Shown here: piece by piece, positions 9,397-18,398 of the stretch | Layout: each line of letters begins with the position of its first letter | Numbering within the stretch: the stretch's first letter is position 1 | Origin: Gelidibacter gilvus | GTDB lineage: Bacteria; Bacteroidota; Bacteroidia; Flavobacteriales; Flavobacteriaceae | Assembly (NCBI RefSeq): GCF_004115975.1 | Contig: NZ_SDDZ01000003.1 | Location: 310,001-374,000 of the forward strand | Reading direction: 5' to 3' | Length of the DNA stretch: 64,000 bases | Position numbers and translations under genes: made by a program | Notes under the pieces: model-generated | Seen by the model: only the letters and a program-made list of their open reading frames with translations | Told to the model about the DNA's origin: nothing | Databases searched by the model: none

Positions 9397-9606
9397 GTGT
9401 TTTTGAAATTTGTTTCGTTTAAAAAAAAGGAGTTTTGAAGAGTGAAGTGCTCCTCATATCAGTTCCGTTTTTATTTAATGTAAAATTAATCAATCCTTCA
9501 AAACTTACCATTTTTATCTTGCATATAGTTTTTCAAATTTTTGCTTCTGCTTTACTTTTTACAGAATTTCATCCGAAAATCTATTATAGAAACGATAGTT
9601 TATGGC

Positions 9607-9614
9607 TAACTTTG
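9607..9614 (+). promoter_or_regulatory. Putative -7 box TAACTTTG
   Basis: Fits TAnnTTTG, 35 nt upstream of the ATG at 9649; suggests a leader of roughly 30 nt. No clear -33 partner. Confidence 0.35.
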
Positions 9615-9648
9615 CCAGACTTTAAAAATCTTAATTTTCCGACTATTT

Positions 9649-10623
9649 ATGTCCCAAATGCTTTATAATCCTTTTCAGGATTTGATTTTCGACGAACATT
9701 TCTGCTTTCTTTCTGGAGTCTTGACCAATGAGAAAATGACCGTTTTCCCTGAGTGGCTGATGGCTCATTTTAAATTTGGTGATGAAAGAGTAGAGATGAT
9801 GGATAAAGCCAAGTCTTATCATTATGAAGATCTTGTCTTGCCATGTTCGCCAGAAGTAAAATTAGCTTTTGACGACCTAGACCTAAAAATTCAATCGGCT
9901 TATGAAAAAGGATATGAAGGAATGGCCACCCTTGATCAAGAATTGCTTTTTCAATGGACTGGCAGAATGGTCTATGGCCTTTTATATTATGAAATGTGTT
10001 ATGAAAGAGATGTGTTGCTAAAGAAAGGTGAGGAGTTCCAATTATCGCCGTTGCTCAGAAAGCGGTTCAGCGAATTTCATCTCATGCTCCAATCTATAAT
10101 AGAACCGATCACTTTCATTGGAAAAAAACCATGGAGTATTGTCGTCTTTCCACTTAAATATTCTGCCGATATTTTCAGCTATCGCGATGATACTATTAAT
10201 TTAATGTTTTCTTTTGGAGTAGATGGTTTCGGATTCATTGCATGCCTACAAGATAATGGGGTCATCAAGGAGAATCAAAAAGAAGTTCTTGAAAAGATGA
10301 AAGATCACGTTTTACATCCGGTTCAGTTTGAAGAGTTGTACGCGAGGTTTCATTACACAGATTATATCTTACAATATGCACCTCAATACAAAATTGAAAA
10401 TGGAGATGATGGCATTACGATAGAAATTGACGAAACGGCAAAACCCCCGAAATTTGGGTTTTGGGATGAAGATGTCTATGCCCAATTGCTCTCCAATTAC
10501 TGGCAGGTTTACGGGATTGAAAAAGATCATATCCTTCCGCCTCAAAGACCTCGATTGAGTTTTCTTGAAAACCCATATACCCAGGATTTTGTTGATCCAG
10601 AATCTATCAGCTTACCGTATTAA
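9649..10623 (+). CDS. Hypothetical acidic protein, unrecognised
   Basis: 324 residues, soluble, rich in Asp, Glu and aromatic residues, without signal peptide or membrane segment. Stretches such as FSYRDDTINLMFSFGVDGFG and KPPKFGFWDEDVYAQLL are distinctive, but I cannot assign a family. The ATG at 9649 is preferred: it lies a plausible distance behind a -7 box, and an overlapping upstream frame at 9435-9668 looks spurious. Downstream on the same strand lies only a gene remnant (10652-10780). Confidence 0.7.
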   Translation: MSQMLYNPFQDLIFDEHFCFLSGVLTNEKMTVFPEWLMAHFKFGDERVEMMDKAKSYHYEDLVLPCSPEVKLAFDDLDLKIQSAYEKGYEGMATLDQELLFQWTGRMVYGLLYYEMCYERDVLLKKGEEFQLSPLLRKRFSEFHLMLQSIIEPITFIGKKPWSIVVFPLKYSADIFSYRDDTINLMFSFGVDGFGFIACLQDNGVIKENQKEVLEKMKDHVLHPVQFEELYARFHYTDYILQYAPQYKIENGDDGITIEIDETAKPPKFGFWDEDVYAQLLSNYWQVYGIEKDHILPPQRPRLSFLENPYTQDFVDPESISLPY

Positions 10624-10651
10624 TGGTTCACTGAATAAAGCAAAACATTAG

Positions 10652-10780
10652 GCTATTGATCATCTAATTACTTCAGAGGAAATAGAATCAGACCGTGTTA
10701 AATTCCTGTTGATGGAATACTACAACTATTTCGAAGAATATAAGATTCGTTGCTCAGCATTTTATCGCCATCTCACTTGA
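10652..10780 (+). pseudogene. Possible 3' remnant of a lost gene
   Basis: A 42-codon open stretch directly after an in-frame TAG, without a usable start, ending at TGA 10778-10780 inside the 3' end of the convergent TPR gene. The translation has protein-like composition (FLLMEYYNYFEEYKIR, then CSAFYRHL). It could be the decayed tail of a gene once downstream of the 324-residue protein, or chance. Confidence 0.25.
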
Positions 10781-11604
10781 TACGGATATCTTTCATAAAT
10801 AACATTGTCCTCATTAAAAGTATAGCCTTTTTTGCCATTGATTTCAGCTAATTCATGTAATTCATCTGAGGCTTCAATTTTGCCAATTTTACTTAAACAA
10901 ATGGCTTTGTAGTATTGAACATCCGAAAAATTATTATAAATCCCAAGTGCTAAATCAAACAATGCTATGGCGTCATGGTATTTCCCTTGCTCGTATTTGC
11001 TAATCCCATAATAAAATAAATCTACAGGATGCAGCCAATCTTTGCCGTGTTCATCGAGCTGTTTCTGATAGTCTTTTTCAAATATTTCTTCTGCTTTCTT
11101 GAATTCGTTAAGTTGTAAATAGGAAAGTGCAATGTGGAAGTCATATGTATGATCCATAACATAGCTATCTCCATAACGTTTTTTATAGTCTTCAAAATCG
11201 ATAATGGCTTCTCTATAAGTTTTGGCAAATATGCATTTAATAAAAGCTCTATAATCTTGATAGCGTCGTCGGTCATAATTTACAGCATTATCAATGTAGA
11301 TCATGCCTGCTTCATATTTACCTTGTTTAAATAATGGCATTGCTTTTTGTTGCCATAAGTAAGCAATTGTAGAATCCTTTGCCAACCCTTTATCAAGTTG
11401 CAATTGATACTCTTGTGAGTATAAATGATAATTATAAGCGTTGCTAAGAGTTTCATAACTGATGGAGTCTTGTTTTTGCTTATGTGCTTTTGATTCAGAA
11501 GTTTCGATCTCTATTGCCTTTTCTCCTGATTTTATTTTGTTTTGACAACTGCTGAAGGCTAGGTGAATTATAAAGACGAGAAAAATTTTATTGATGGAAT
11601 TCAT
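10762..11604 (-). CDS. TPR-repeat lipoprotein
   Basis: 280 residues. Lipoprotein signal MNSINKIFLVFIIHLAF followed by SSC (lipidated Cys20). The mature protein contains several tetratricopeptide-like helical pairs: AYLWQQKAMPLFKQGKYEAG, FHIALSYLQLNEFKKAEEIF, and YYGISKYEQGKYHDAIALFD followed by a fourth ending YKAICLSKIGKIEAS. TPR proteins act as protein-binding scaffolds; this one should sit in the periplasm, anchored to a membrane. Partner and pathway cannot be deduced; neighbours are unrelated and it appears monocistronic. Confidence 0.8.
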   Translation of the reverse strand: MNSINKIFLVFIIHLAFSSCQNKIKSGEKAIEIETSESKAHKQKQDSISYETLSNAYNYHLYSQEYQLQLDKGLAKDSTIAYLWQQKAMPLFKQGKYEAGMIYIDNAVNYDRRRYQDYRAFIKCIFAKTYREAIIDFEDYKKRYGDSYVMDHTYDFHIALSYLQLNEFKKAEEIFEKDYQKQLDEHGKDWLHPVDLFYYGISKYEQGKYHDAIALFDLALGIYNNFSDVQYYKAICLSKIGKIEASDELHELAEINGKKGYTFNEDNVIYERYPYQVRWR

Positions 11605-11780
11605 TGTTTTTTATCAAATGTTTGGTTGAAATATCACTGTGGAATAAAACTTACTTCGTGATGTTAATTTTGTCTCTCGTAAGAATAGCGATATAAAAGT
11701 CCGAAGAATTTTTGCGTCTTTTTGGTGGCACAATTTAGAAAATAATATCCATGTCCATAAGGAAATAGTATTTATAAGGC

Positions 11781-11788
11781 TAAATTTG
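11781..11788 (+). promoter_or_regulatory. Putative -7 box TAAATTTG for the rlmI-like gene
   Basis: TAnnTTTG match. Its terminal TTG is in frame with the downstream gene and could be mistaken for a start codon; the promoter reading places translation at ATG 11807. Confidence 0.4.
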
Positions 11789-11806
11789 TATGTTTTTCCT
11801 TTAAAT

Positions 11807-13030
11807 ATGTTTCACTACAACCTTCCGAATATTCAAGTACAACGATTAGCTGTCAAATTAAATCCTGCAGCTGAAAAGTTGGTCATGCAAATTGCCCATC
11901 CGTGGGTATTCTCGAAAAATATTGAGAAGATCAACAAACCTGGAAACGCAGGAGATATCGCTATTTTATTCAGACAAAAATCCAATGATGTGTACGGCGT
12001 TGGTTTGTATGATCCGGAGTCACCAATTCAAATTAAAATGCTGCATTATTATAGCGGTAAAAATATTGATAGGTCATTTTTCTTAGAGAAGATTACAGAA
12101 GCATTTGCTTTAAGAAAACCATTGTTGGAAACAAACACCAATAGTTACCGCTTATTGTTTGGGGAAAATGATGGATTCCCAGGATTCATTGCAGATGTGT
12201 ATGCAGGGGTGATGGTTGTGAAATTATATTCAGCCATTTGGTTTCCATATTTAAAAGACATTTTAGAGTTATTAATTGAGGTTTCGGGATGTGAAACTGT
12301 GGTTTTACGTCTTAGCCGAAATCTTCAATCACAGAATCATTTTGACTTAAAAGATGGCATGATTTTATACGGAACGTTAGAAAACGAAGAAGTAGAATTA
12401 GTAGAACACGGTGTTTTGTTCACCGCCAATGTCATTAAAGGGCATAAAACAGGTTATTTTTTAGACCATCGCGAAAACCGAAAGAGAGTTGGCGTCTTAG
12501 CCAAGAATAAAACGGTTCTGGATGTTTTTTCTTATGCTGGCGGATTTTCAGTTCATGCATTGGCTGGTGGGGCTAAAGAAGTGACCAGTGTTGATATTAG
12601 TAAACAAGCTTTGCAATTGGCAACTTCAAATGCTGCTTTAAATGGTTTTGTGGACAATCATTTCACCTTGGCTGGCGATGCATTTTTGATTCTTGAACAA
12701 TTAATTGAAGACGGATATACCTATGATGTGGTGATCATTGACCCGCCATCATTTGCAAAAAGCCAAAAGGAAGTGGCTACGGCAAAACATAAGTATGCCC
12801 AGTTGGCGCGATTAGGTGCCAAGTTGGTATCTGCTAAAGGTATTTTGGTATTGGCTTCGTGTTCTTCGCGCGTAGTGGCCGAAGATTTTTTCGAGATCAA
12901 TGAAAGTGCCCTTAGAGCTTCTGGACATCAATTTGTAATGCAAGATCAAACCTACCATGACAGCGATCATCCCGTTACTTTTAAGGAAGGCGCCTATTTA
13001 AAATGTGGTTATTATAAATTCAGTTCCTGA
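11807..13030 (+). CDS. Class I rRNA methyltransferase, RlmI/YccW-like
   Basis: About 407 residues. An N-terminal PUA-type RNA-binding domain (to about residue 75, including AHPWVFSKNIEKI and GDIAILFRQ) is followed by a central EEHD-like part and a C-terminal Rossmann methyltransferase. SAM-binding motif I is VLDVFSYAGGFSVHALAGG, motif II EVTSVDISKQAL, and motif IV IIDPPSFAKS. RlmI of E. coli makes m5C1962 in 23S rRNA; the same architecture is shared by related m5C/m2G enzymes, so the exact target is inferred. An upstream in-frame TTG at 11786 is rejected because it is part of a likely promoter box. Confidence 0.88.
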   Translation: MFHYNLPNIQVQRLAVKLNPAAEKLVMQIAHPWVFSKNIEKINKPGNAGDIAILFRQKSNDVYGVGLYDPESPIQIKMLHYYSGKNIDRSFFLEKITEAFALRKPLLETNTNSYRLLFGENDGFPGFIADVYAGVMVVKLYSAIWFPYLKDILELLIEVSGCETVVLRLSRNLQSQNHFDLKDGMILYGTLENEEVELVEHGVLFTANVIKGHKTGYFLDHRENRKRVGVLAKNKTVLDVFSYAGGFSVHALAGGAKEVTSVDISKQALQLATSNAALNGFVDNHFTLAGDAFLILEQLIEDGYTYDVVIIDPPSFAKSQKEVATAKHKYAQLARLGAKLVSAKGILVLASCSSRVVAEDFFEINESALRASGHQFVMQDQTYHDSDHPVTFKEGAYLKCGYYKFSS

Positions 13031-13162
13031 ATATCAGCAGAATGATTAAGTTCGACAGCGTCAACTAATGCTTTTATTGCGAATCCATAGGGTATAAAAA
13101 TATTTTGCCACTGCGGAAATGAATTACCAACAATGGCAAATATTTAAACTGAAGTCTATTTT

Positions 13163-13339
13163 TTAAACTGCAATCTGTCTTCTTTTTACTAGAGCATAGC
13201 CTATAATATTCAGCACGAATCCTATAGTGGCAAGAGCGCCAGCAATCATATTCATTCTACCAGAATCTGGATATTGAATGATTAAAAAGAGGCAGATAGC
13301 AAAGGCTATTAAACTTAAAGGATAAATTAGATTCTTCAT
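13163..13339 (-). CDS. Small two-span membrane protein
   Basis: 58 residues with two hydrophobic helices: YPLSLIAFAICLFLIIQYP (about 6-24) and IAGALATIGFVLNIIGYAL (32-50), joined by the polar turn DSGRMN and ending in the basic tail VKRRQIAV. Topology by the positive-inside rule puts both ends in the cytoplasm. The start is ATG at 13339, with an AT-rich leader and no overlap with neighbours. It resembles the many short integral membrane proteins of Flavobacteriia with no assigned role. Too short for most ORF callers, but composition and the clean start argue for a real gene. Confidence 0.65.
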   Translation of the reverse strand: MKNLIYPLSLIAFAICLFLIIQYPDSGRMNMIAGALATIGFVLNIIGYALVKRRQIAV

Positions 13340-13428
13340 TATTTGAGATTTATAGCATTAAAATTAGTTAGTATTTCGCTGATATATAGCAAAATTCCAT
13401 ATTTAAATTTCAAAGGAAAGTAGATCTT

Positions 13429-14019
13429 TTAGTTTTCGGCTGCAGGTGTGATCATAACGTGCGAACGGTGCGTATTGGCATCCATCAGCCATGGCATGCC
13501 TGGTAATCCAGGTTGGGTAGGCAAACCAGTTTCTTCTGCGGTCATATAAGGTCTGTATAATACATAGCGAATTCTACTGTTTTTCAATTCCCCACTTTCA
13601 AAATCGTGATCTTCCTGCTTCGCATTTACCACATAAACGGCAGCCGGCTCTTTTGGCATCAACAAGGCTTCAGCATCGATTTCTTTTTTACGCATTTCAC
13701 GCTTTTCTTCCTCAGTTTTGCCTTCAGCAATAAATTCGCGACCTCTGGCCATATATGCTTCCAACTTATCACTGTAACAAGACACACTGATGCGATCTTT
13801 GTTCGGGTCGTCGGCCAGGCAGACCAAGCCGTTGTTGCCCTCACGTATGGTAATGAGCTTGCCTTCTTGGTTATAACCTAAAATTTTCGCGCCTTCTTGA
13901 TACATTTCAGGACAGGCATATAGCGCTGTTTTGATTTGACTTTCTGCGGAAGGAATCTTTGTTTGGCCAAACGATGAGGAGAAACAGATTAGAACGGATA
14001 AAAGAAATAAATTTTTCAT
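13429..14019 (-). CDS. Secreted hypothetical protein
   Basis: 196 residues with a typical Sec signal peptide (KNLFLLSVLICFSSSFG, cleavage near GQ-T). The mature part contains a helical, highly charged segment (KTEEEKREMRKKEIDAEALL) and a C-terminal proline/glycine-rich part (PTQPGLPGMPWLMDANTHRS). There are three cysteines in the mature part (ACPEM, LVCLAD, VSCYSD). I do not recognise the family. It is divergent from the hexosaminidase gene across a 176-bp gap. Confidence 0.7.
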   Translation of the reverse strand: MKNLFLLSVLICFSSSFGQTKIPSAESQIKTALYACPEMYQEGAKILGYNQEGKLITIREGNNGLVCLADDPNKDRISVSCYSDKLEAYMARGREFIAEGKTEEEKREMRKKEIDAEALLMPKEPAAVYVVNAKQEDHDFESGELKNSRIRYVLYRPYMTAEETGLPTQPGLPGMPWLMDANTHRSHVMITPAAEN

Positions 14020-14195
14020 AATTGAATTTTATAATTGGACTGCTTAAGTTACAAAACTTATTGGAAACTTTTAAAGAAAACAGAAATTAGAATCGTGTTT
14101 TATCGAGAACGATAACATTTGAAAGATTTCTAAACGATCGGATCTGTTATAAAATTAAATTATCTTGTCGCTCTTAAAGTAACACTTCCAAAACT

Positions 14196-16481
14196 ATGAG
14201 ATTTTTTAGACCCTTCTTTTTTTGTGTTTTATTGATCACGTTTTCCTGTAAAAAGGAGACTGTAGAAAAAACAGGCATCATTCCACAACCAAATTATATA
14301 AACTACCAAGAAGGAAGTTTTTTAATTACAGAAAACACGACTATTGTAGTAGATAGTTCAAAAGAAGGCCAATGGATTGCGAAAGAATTAAATTCTTTTT
14401 TGAATGAAAATTTTAATCTGGATCTAAAAATTACGGCAAAATCACAAGCAAATGCCATCCAATTTATAGTGAATGACAAAGACTCGGAAAAAGAAGCGTA
14501 TCACTTAGAAGTTTCTAAGGAAGGCGTGTTAATCAACGCCAATTCCTACCAAGGAGTGTTTTATGGAATACAGACCTTGAAGCAGTTACTGACACCAAAA
14601 ACCATAATAAAAAATCCTGTACTTAATTTTGTCGATATTGAAGATAGTCCGGAGTATGGCTGGAGAGGCATGATGCTGGACGTGTCGCGACATTTTTTGG
14701 AAAAGGATTCGGTTAAAAAAGTGATTGACATTTTAGCCATGCATAAAATGAACAAACTTCATTGGCATTTGGTGGATGGAATCGGTTGGCGAATTCAAAT
14801 TGATAAATATCCTGAATTGACCAAGAAAGGCGCTTGGCGAAAAGTAAAAGAACATAAAAAACCATGGGAAGACTTTGAGTCAACTTATGAAGACGGTGAA
14901 GGAGAAGTGTACGGCGGCTTTTATACCAAAGATGATATCAAAGAAATTGTGGCCTACGCCGCCGAACGTTATATTGATGTGATTCCTGAAATTGAAATGC
15001 CTGGACATTCGGAAGCAGCCTTACAATGTTATCCTGAATTCATTTGCGAGGACGCTGAAAACACAGGCGTTTACTGTGCTGGAAATGATGGGTCCTTTGA
15101 GTTTTTACAGAATATTATTAACGAAGTGGTGGAATTGTTTCCATACCAATATCTGCATATTGGTGGTGATGAAGTAGGGAAGGAGGCCTGGTTGAATTGT
15201 AAGAGGTGTCAAAAACGAATGCGTGACGAGAATTTACAAAATGGCGAAGAATTGCAAAGCTATTTTGTAAAGCGTATGGAGAAATTTGTGCATTCCAAAA
15301 ACCGTAAACTGATTGGCTGGGATGAGATTTTAGAAGGTGGTTTGCCAGAAAGAGCTGCCGTGATGTCGTGGAGAGGTTTTGAAGGCGGAATTGAAGCTGC
15401 CAACGCGGGCCATGATGTGGTCATGTCGCCCGCCTCACCGCTGTATTTTGATTATAATCAAGGCACGAGCGAGTTTGAACCACCATCATGGGGTGGTTAC
15501 AATAACCTGCTTAAGGTATACCATTTCAATCCCGTTCCAGAAGATATTGCAGCAGATAAAAGGCATCATATCCTTGGTGGCCAAGCCAATCTTTGGACGG
15601 AACAGATCAAATCATTAAGCCACATTGAATATATGATGTTGCCAAGACTTTCTGCACTTTCAGAAGCACTTTGGACAAATGCAGACCAGAAAAATGAGCA
15701 AGAATTCATTAAAAAAATCGATGTTCATTTTGATAGACTTAAAGCCTTGGGCTACAACTTTTCCTGGAGCGCACTTTCTCCGGAATATGAGGTTACGTTT
15801 GATAAAAACGACAAAAAACATGTTCTCCAACTACAAAATGAACTGGGCATCTATGACATTCGGTATACTTTGGATGGTTCTACGCCGTCAACGACTTCGG
15901 AGCTCTATTCTAAACCCATCCAATATTCAGATCCCATCGATGTATATGCACAAACATTTAGAAATGGTGAGGCCATTGGATTTCCATTGAAAAAGCTGTT
16001 CTCTACAAGTTTTACAGAGAAAACGAAAGTAACCTATACCAATCCGTATAATGAAAGTTACAGTGGTGGTGGCGATCAAGCTTTATTTGACAATAGATAT
16101 GCAAATCCGCGTGGTGACGATCCAAATTGGCAAGGACTTCCTCAGAAGGATTTTGAGGTGATCATTGATTTAGGAGAAAGCACGACCTTGTCCTATATTG
16201 GATTGAACTTTTTTCAACATCTTGCTTCTACGTCTGTGATGTTGCCAACCGAAATCACTATTGCCATTTCAAAAGAAGGAAAGGACTATCAAACAGTTTA
16301 CCATGAAATCTTGGAAACGATTAAGGACAGAAACCCAATCATTAAAAGAATTGAAACTGATTTTGAGAAACAAAATCTTTCTTTCATAAAAATCACAGCG
16401 AAAAACAGAGGTAAATTACCAGATTGGCATATTCGGAATGGAGATGCTTGGGTGTTTGTTGATGAGGTTTCAATAAAATAG
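14196..16481 (+). CDS. Beta-N-acetylhexosaminidase, GH20, lipoprotein
   Basis: A 761-residue exo-enzyme that releases terminal GlcNAc/GalNAc from chitooligosaccharides, glycans or peptidoglycan fragments. Lipoprotein signal with FSCK (Cys18), so it acts in the periplasm or at the surface. Domains: GH20b at about 30-145; catalytic TIM barrel at about 150-500 with NKLHWHLVDGIGWRI and HIGGDE, where D325-E326 are the substrate-assisted catalytic pair; a chitobiase-like C-terminal segment near 545-590 (RYTLDGSTPST); and a final beta-sandwich resembling F5/8-type carbohydrate-binding domains (about 625-761). Typical of marine flavobacteria that feed on chitin or algal glycoproteins. No SusC/D pair is nearby, so it is not in a polysaccharide-utilisation locus here. 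Confidence 0.93.
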   Translation: MRFFRPFFFCVLLITFSCKKETVEKTGIIPQPNYINYQEGSFLITENTTIVVDSSKEGQWIAKELNSFLNENFNLDLKITAKSQANAIQFIVNDKDSEKEAYHLEVSKEGVLINANSYQGVFYGIQTLKQLLTPKTIIKNPVLNFVDIEDSPEYGWRGMMLDVSRHFLEKDSVKKVIDILAMHKMNKLHWHLVDGIGWRIQIDKYPELTKKGAWRKVKEHKKPWEDFESTYEDGEGEVYGGFYTKDDIKEIVAYAAERYIDVIPEIEMPGHSEAALQCYPEFICEDAENTGVYCAGNDGSFEFLQNIINEVVELFPYQYLHIGGDEVGKEAWLNCKRCQKRMRDENLQNGEELQSYFVKRMEKFVHSKNRKLIGWDEILEGGLPERAAVMSWRGFEGGIEAANAGHDVVMSPASPLYFDYNQGTSEFEPPSWGGYNNLLKVYHFNPVPEDIAADKRHHILGGQANLWTEQIKSLSHIEYMMLPRLSALSEALWTNADQKNEQEFIKKIDVHFDRLKALGYNFSWSALSPEYEVTFDKNDKKHVLQLQNELGIYDIRYTLDGSTPSTTSELYSKPIQYSDPIDVYAQTFRNGEAIGFPLKKLFSTSFTEKTKVTYTNPYNESYSGGGDQALFDNRYANPRGDDPNWQGLPQKDFEVIIDLGESTTLSYIGLNFFQHLASTSVMLPTEITIAISKEGKDYQTVYHEILETIKDRNPIIKRIETDFEKQNLSFIKITAKNRGKLPDWHIRNGDAWVFVDEVSIK

Positions 16482-16557
16482 AAGCTTCTGAGATTTTAAG
16501 GTTTTGGGTTTTTTCTAGAGAATGTATGTTGTAAAGACTATGTGGAATTTGGTCTGT

Positions 16558-16610
16558 CTGAAATATTTGAGAACTGTTGGTGGAAAACACCAACAGTGGC
16601 TAGGTAGAAA
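16558..16610 (+). repeat. Hairpin repeat HR, copy 1
   Basis: 53-bp element containing a perfect 10-bp stem (ACTGTTGGTG, 16573-16582; complement 16588-16597) with loop GAAAA, then GGCTAGG. About 80 percent identical, by eye, to copy 2 at 17184-17236 in the same orientation. The two bracket a single small gene. Confidence 0.7.
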
Positions 16611-16674
16611 ACATCAAGTGGCGAAAATTTTAAGTTCTGTAGACTATTGGAAAACTCGTAGGATTATAAGCTAT

Positions 16675-17106
16675 TCAATTGGTTTGAATGCCAATAGTGT
16701 GAAAAAAATCTTTTATTTTTGAGATATCTTTTTGGCTTTTAATGCCTATCAAATCTCTCGACTTCCCGTTTTTAAGTTTTAGACGCAACATTTTTCTGCC
16801 AAAAAATTGTTTTTCGTTTAGCGAAGTTATATCCGATAAGTTCAGACTTTCAGACGCTGTTTTTTTCAATAATTGATAGGTAATCAAGACGATTATAAAA
16901 AGCCCAAGAAGTATCCAAATAAAACCCATCCATTCAAATTGCTTTTTATTCAAAACAAATACTGGAAAAAGAACGGAATTGGCAAGCGTAAAAACCAGTG
17001 AGATTTTCAATAATAAAAACTGTTTTTTTAATCCATCTTTTATTTCAATCGACTTTTCATTTTCGTTAAATGTTATTTTCATAGGCTTAAATGTTTGATA
17101 ATTCAT
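16675..17106 (-). CDS. Hypothetical two-span membrane protein
   Basis: 143 residues. Layout: hydrophilic N-terminus, two predicted transmembrane helices (LVFTLANSVLFPVFVL and MGFIWILLGLFIIVLIT), then a basic cytosolic tail (FGRKMLRLKLKNGKSRDLIG) that resembles the PH-like tails of small bacterial membrane proteins. No family assigned. The ATG at 17082 (product MKITFNENEK...) is an equally good start and would remove eight residues. It lies between two direct copies of the HR hairpin repeat, which suggests that the gene and its repeat may move as a unit. Confidence 0.65.
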   Translation of the reverse strand: MNYQTFKPMKITFNENEKSIEIKDGLKKQFLLLKISLVFTLANSVLFPVFVLNKKQFEWMGFIWILLGLFIIVLITYQLLKKTASESLNLSDITSLNEKQFFGRKMLRLKLKNGKSRDLIGIKSQKDISKIKDFFHTIGIQTN

Positions 17107-17183
17107 TTATCGGAATACTAATATAACATTATATTCAGATTTTCTTGAGTCATCTTTGCCGAGTGCTTTCAAAGAATGAAGTC

Positions 17184-17236
17184 CAGAGATATTTAAAAAC
17201 TGTTGGCGGAAAACACCAACAATGACTAAGTGGATA
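17184..17236 (+). repeat. Hairpin repeat HR, copy 2
   Basis: Direct copy of the element at 16558-16610. Its stem TGTTGGCG (17201-17208) pairs with CACCAACA (17214-17221) with one mismatch and keeps the loop GAAAA. Confidence 0.7.
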
Positions 17237-17306
17237 TCACTACTCATTTCAAGCTATTCCCAAACTGAACTTTACTAAAAATAAAGTCCATTCTCAAGAA
17301 TCGCAT

Positions 17307-17765
17307 TTATTGCCTTTTTTTCATGCTGTTGTAATGCATCATAACATCTTTGTCCATTGTACTTTCTACACCAATGACATCCATCGAATAAGTTTTTAAA
17401 ATTTCATTGAAAATCAGTTTTACTCTATTGACATGGTAATCGGAAGTAATAATTGTCAAGTTAATGTTCTCTAATTCAGATAGGATTTCTTTGGCTTTAA
17501 CAGCATCTTCAACGGTGTTTCCTGACAAAGCAAAATCTAAGAAAACGGCTTCTGGAATTCCGTTTTCAATTAAATACTGTCGTGCCAATGAGGCATGTGC
17601 ATGTTCCGAAGTGTTAAAATGTGCGCCCCATCCTCCCGTGCAAAGTATGAGATTACCTGGCTGATAATGATTGACACAATAATTTAATCTGCTTAGGGAA
17701 ATATCGCTTAGTTTTCCGGAAGGTGAATTTGGACTGCCTAAAACTATTAAAACTTCTTTTTTCAT
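17307..17765 (-). CDS. YdcF/ElyC (DUF218) family protein
   Basis: 152 residues, shorter than most family members because it lacks the N-terminal membrane part. Family motifs are present in order: VLGSPNS near residue 8, the CTGGWG turn near 42, the SGNTVEDAVKAKEIL segment, and TSDYHVNRVKLIF near 107, which corresponds to the common TSxxHxxRA signature. The fold is a Rossmann-like alpha/beta unit; some members bind SAM or take part in envelope or vancomycin-related metabolism, but no precise reaction can be assigned. Monocistronic, just to the right of hairpin repeat copy 2. Confidence 0.8.
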   Translation of the reverse strand: MKKEVLIVLGSPNSPSGKLSDISLSRLNYCVNHYQPGNLILCTGGWGAHFNTSEHAHASLARQYLIENGIPEAVFLDFALSGNTVEDAVKAKEILSELENINLTIITSDYHVNRVKLIFNEILKTYSMDVIGVESTMDKDVMMHYNSMKKRQ

Positions 17766-17816
17766 GACGATTCAATTTCTTATTATGACAGAAGCAATTT
17801 AGTGTTTCATTAATTC

Positions 17817-18347
17817 TTAAGAATTTTTGAATTCCGTTCGGGAGTTCTTTAGTTGTCTAAAATCAAATTTCTCATGAAATACGGGACTATTTAGAATCCG
17901 TTCCATATCATTTTTTGACGCTCTATTTCTTATAAGAATTTCGAAATTGTATTTTTCGCCAGATGTTTCAGTAATGGCGATGTAATTCTTATTTCCGTAT
18001 ATGGAATGGGAAGACCAGCTTCCGTAATCGGTGTATTTCAAATAGATGTTTTCTAATTGATTTAGTGGCACGTTTTTGTTCAATCCATCTTTTTCAATGT
18101 GGATGACGTTATCAGATATTTTAAAAACTCCGATGGTTTTTGGTTTTATAAAAGACTGACCCAATAAAAAATAAATTCCAATTAAGTATATTAAAAATGT
18201 GGCATATTTTAAATATATGTTTTGGTTCTCTTTGTCAATTAAAAAGAGATAAGTTGTTGTGAGCACAAAAAGTACGGTAGCAACAATGCGAAACACCTTA
18301 CTATATTCTTTGGTCTTAACTATTTCGGTTTTAAATTCTGGTTTCAT
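17817..18347 (-). CDS. Hypothetical membrane protein
   Basis: 176 residues with two predicted membrane helices near the N-terminus (VFRIVATVLFVLTTTYLFLI and YATFLIYLIGIYFLLG), followed by a soluble domain of about 100 residues with predicted beta strands (IGVFKISDNVIHIEKDGL, NYIAITETSGEKYNFEILI). Layout resembles the neighbour at 16675-17106 (two helices plus a small beta domain), but I see no clear sequence similarity. Function unknown. Confidence 0.65.
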   Translation of the reverse strand: MKPEFKTEIVKTKEYSKVFRIVATVLFVLTTTYLFLIDKENQNIYLKYATFLIYLIGIYFLLGQSFIKPKTIGVFKISDNVIHIEKDGLNKNVPLNQLENIYLKYTDYGSWSSHSIYGNKNYIAITETSGEKYNFEILIRNRASKNDMERILNSPVFHEKFDFRQLKNSRTEFKNS

Positions 18348-18398
18348 TTTTAAAAATTCTGGGTGACGATCTAGACTAAGGTTTCGTTGTGCGTTTTG

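Noticed and set aside
9435-9668. 77-codon frame upstream of the 324-residue gene
   Set aside because: Overlaps the real start and promoter and has non-coding composition.
16522-16722. 66-codon frame across hairpin repeat copy 1
   Set aside because: It reads through the hairpin; not protein-like.
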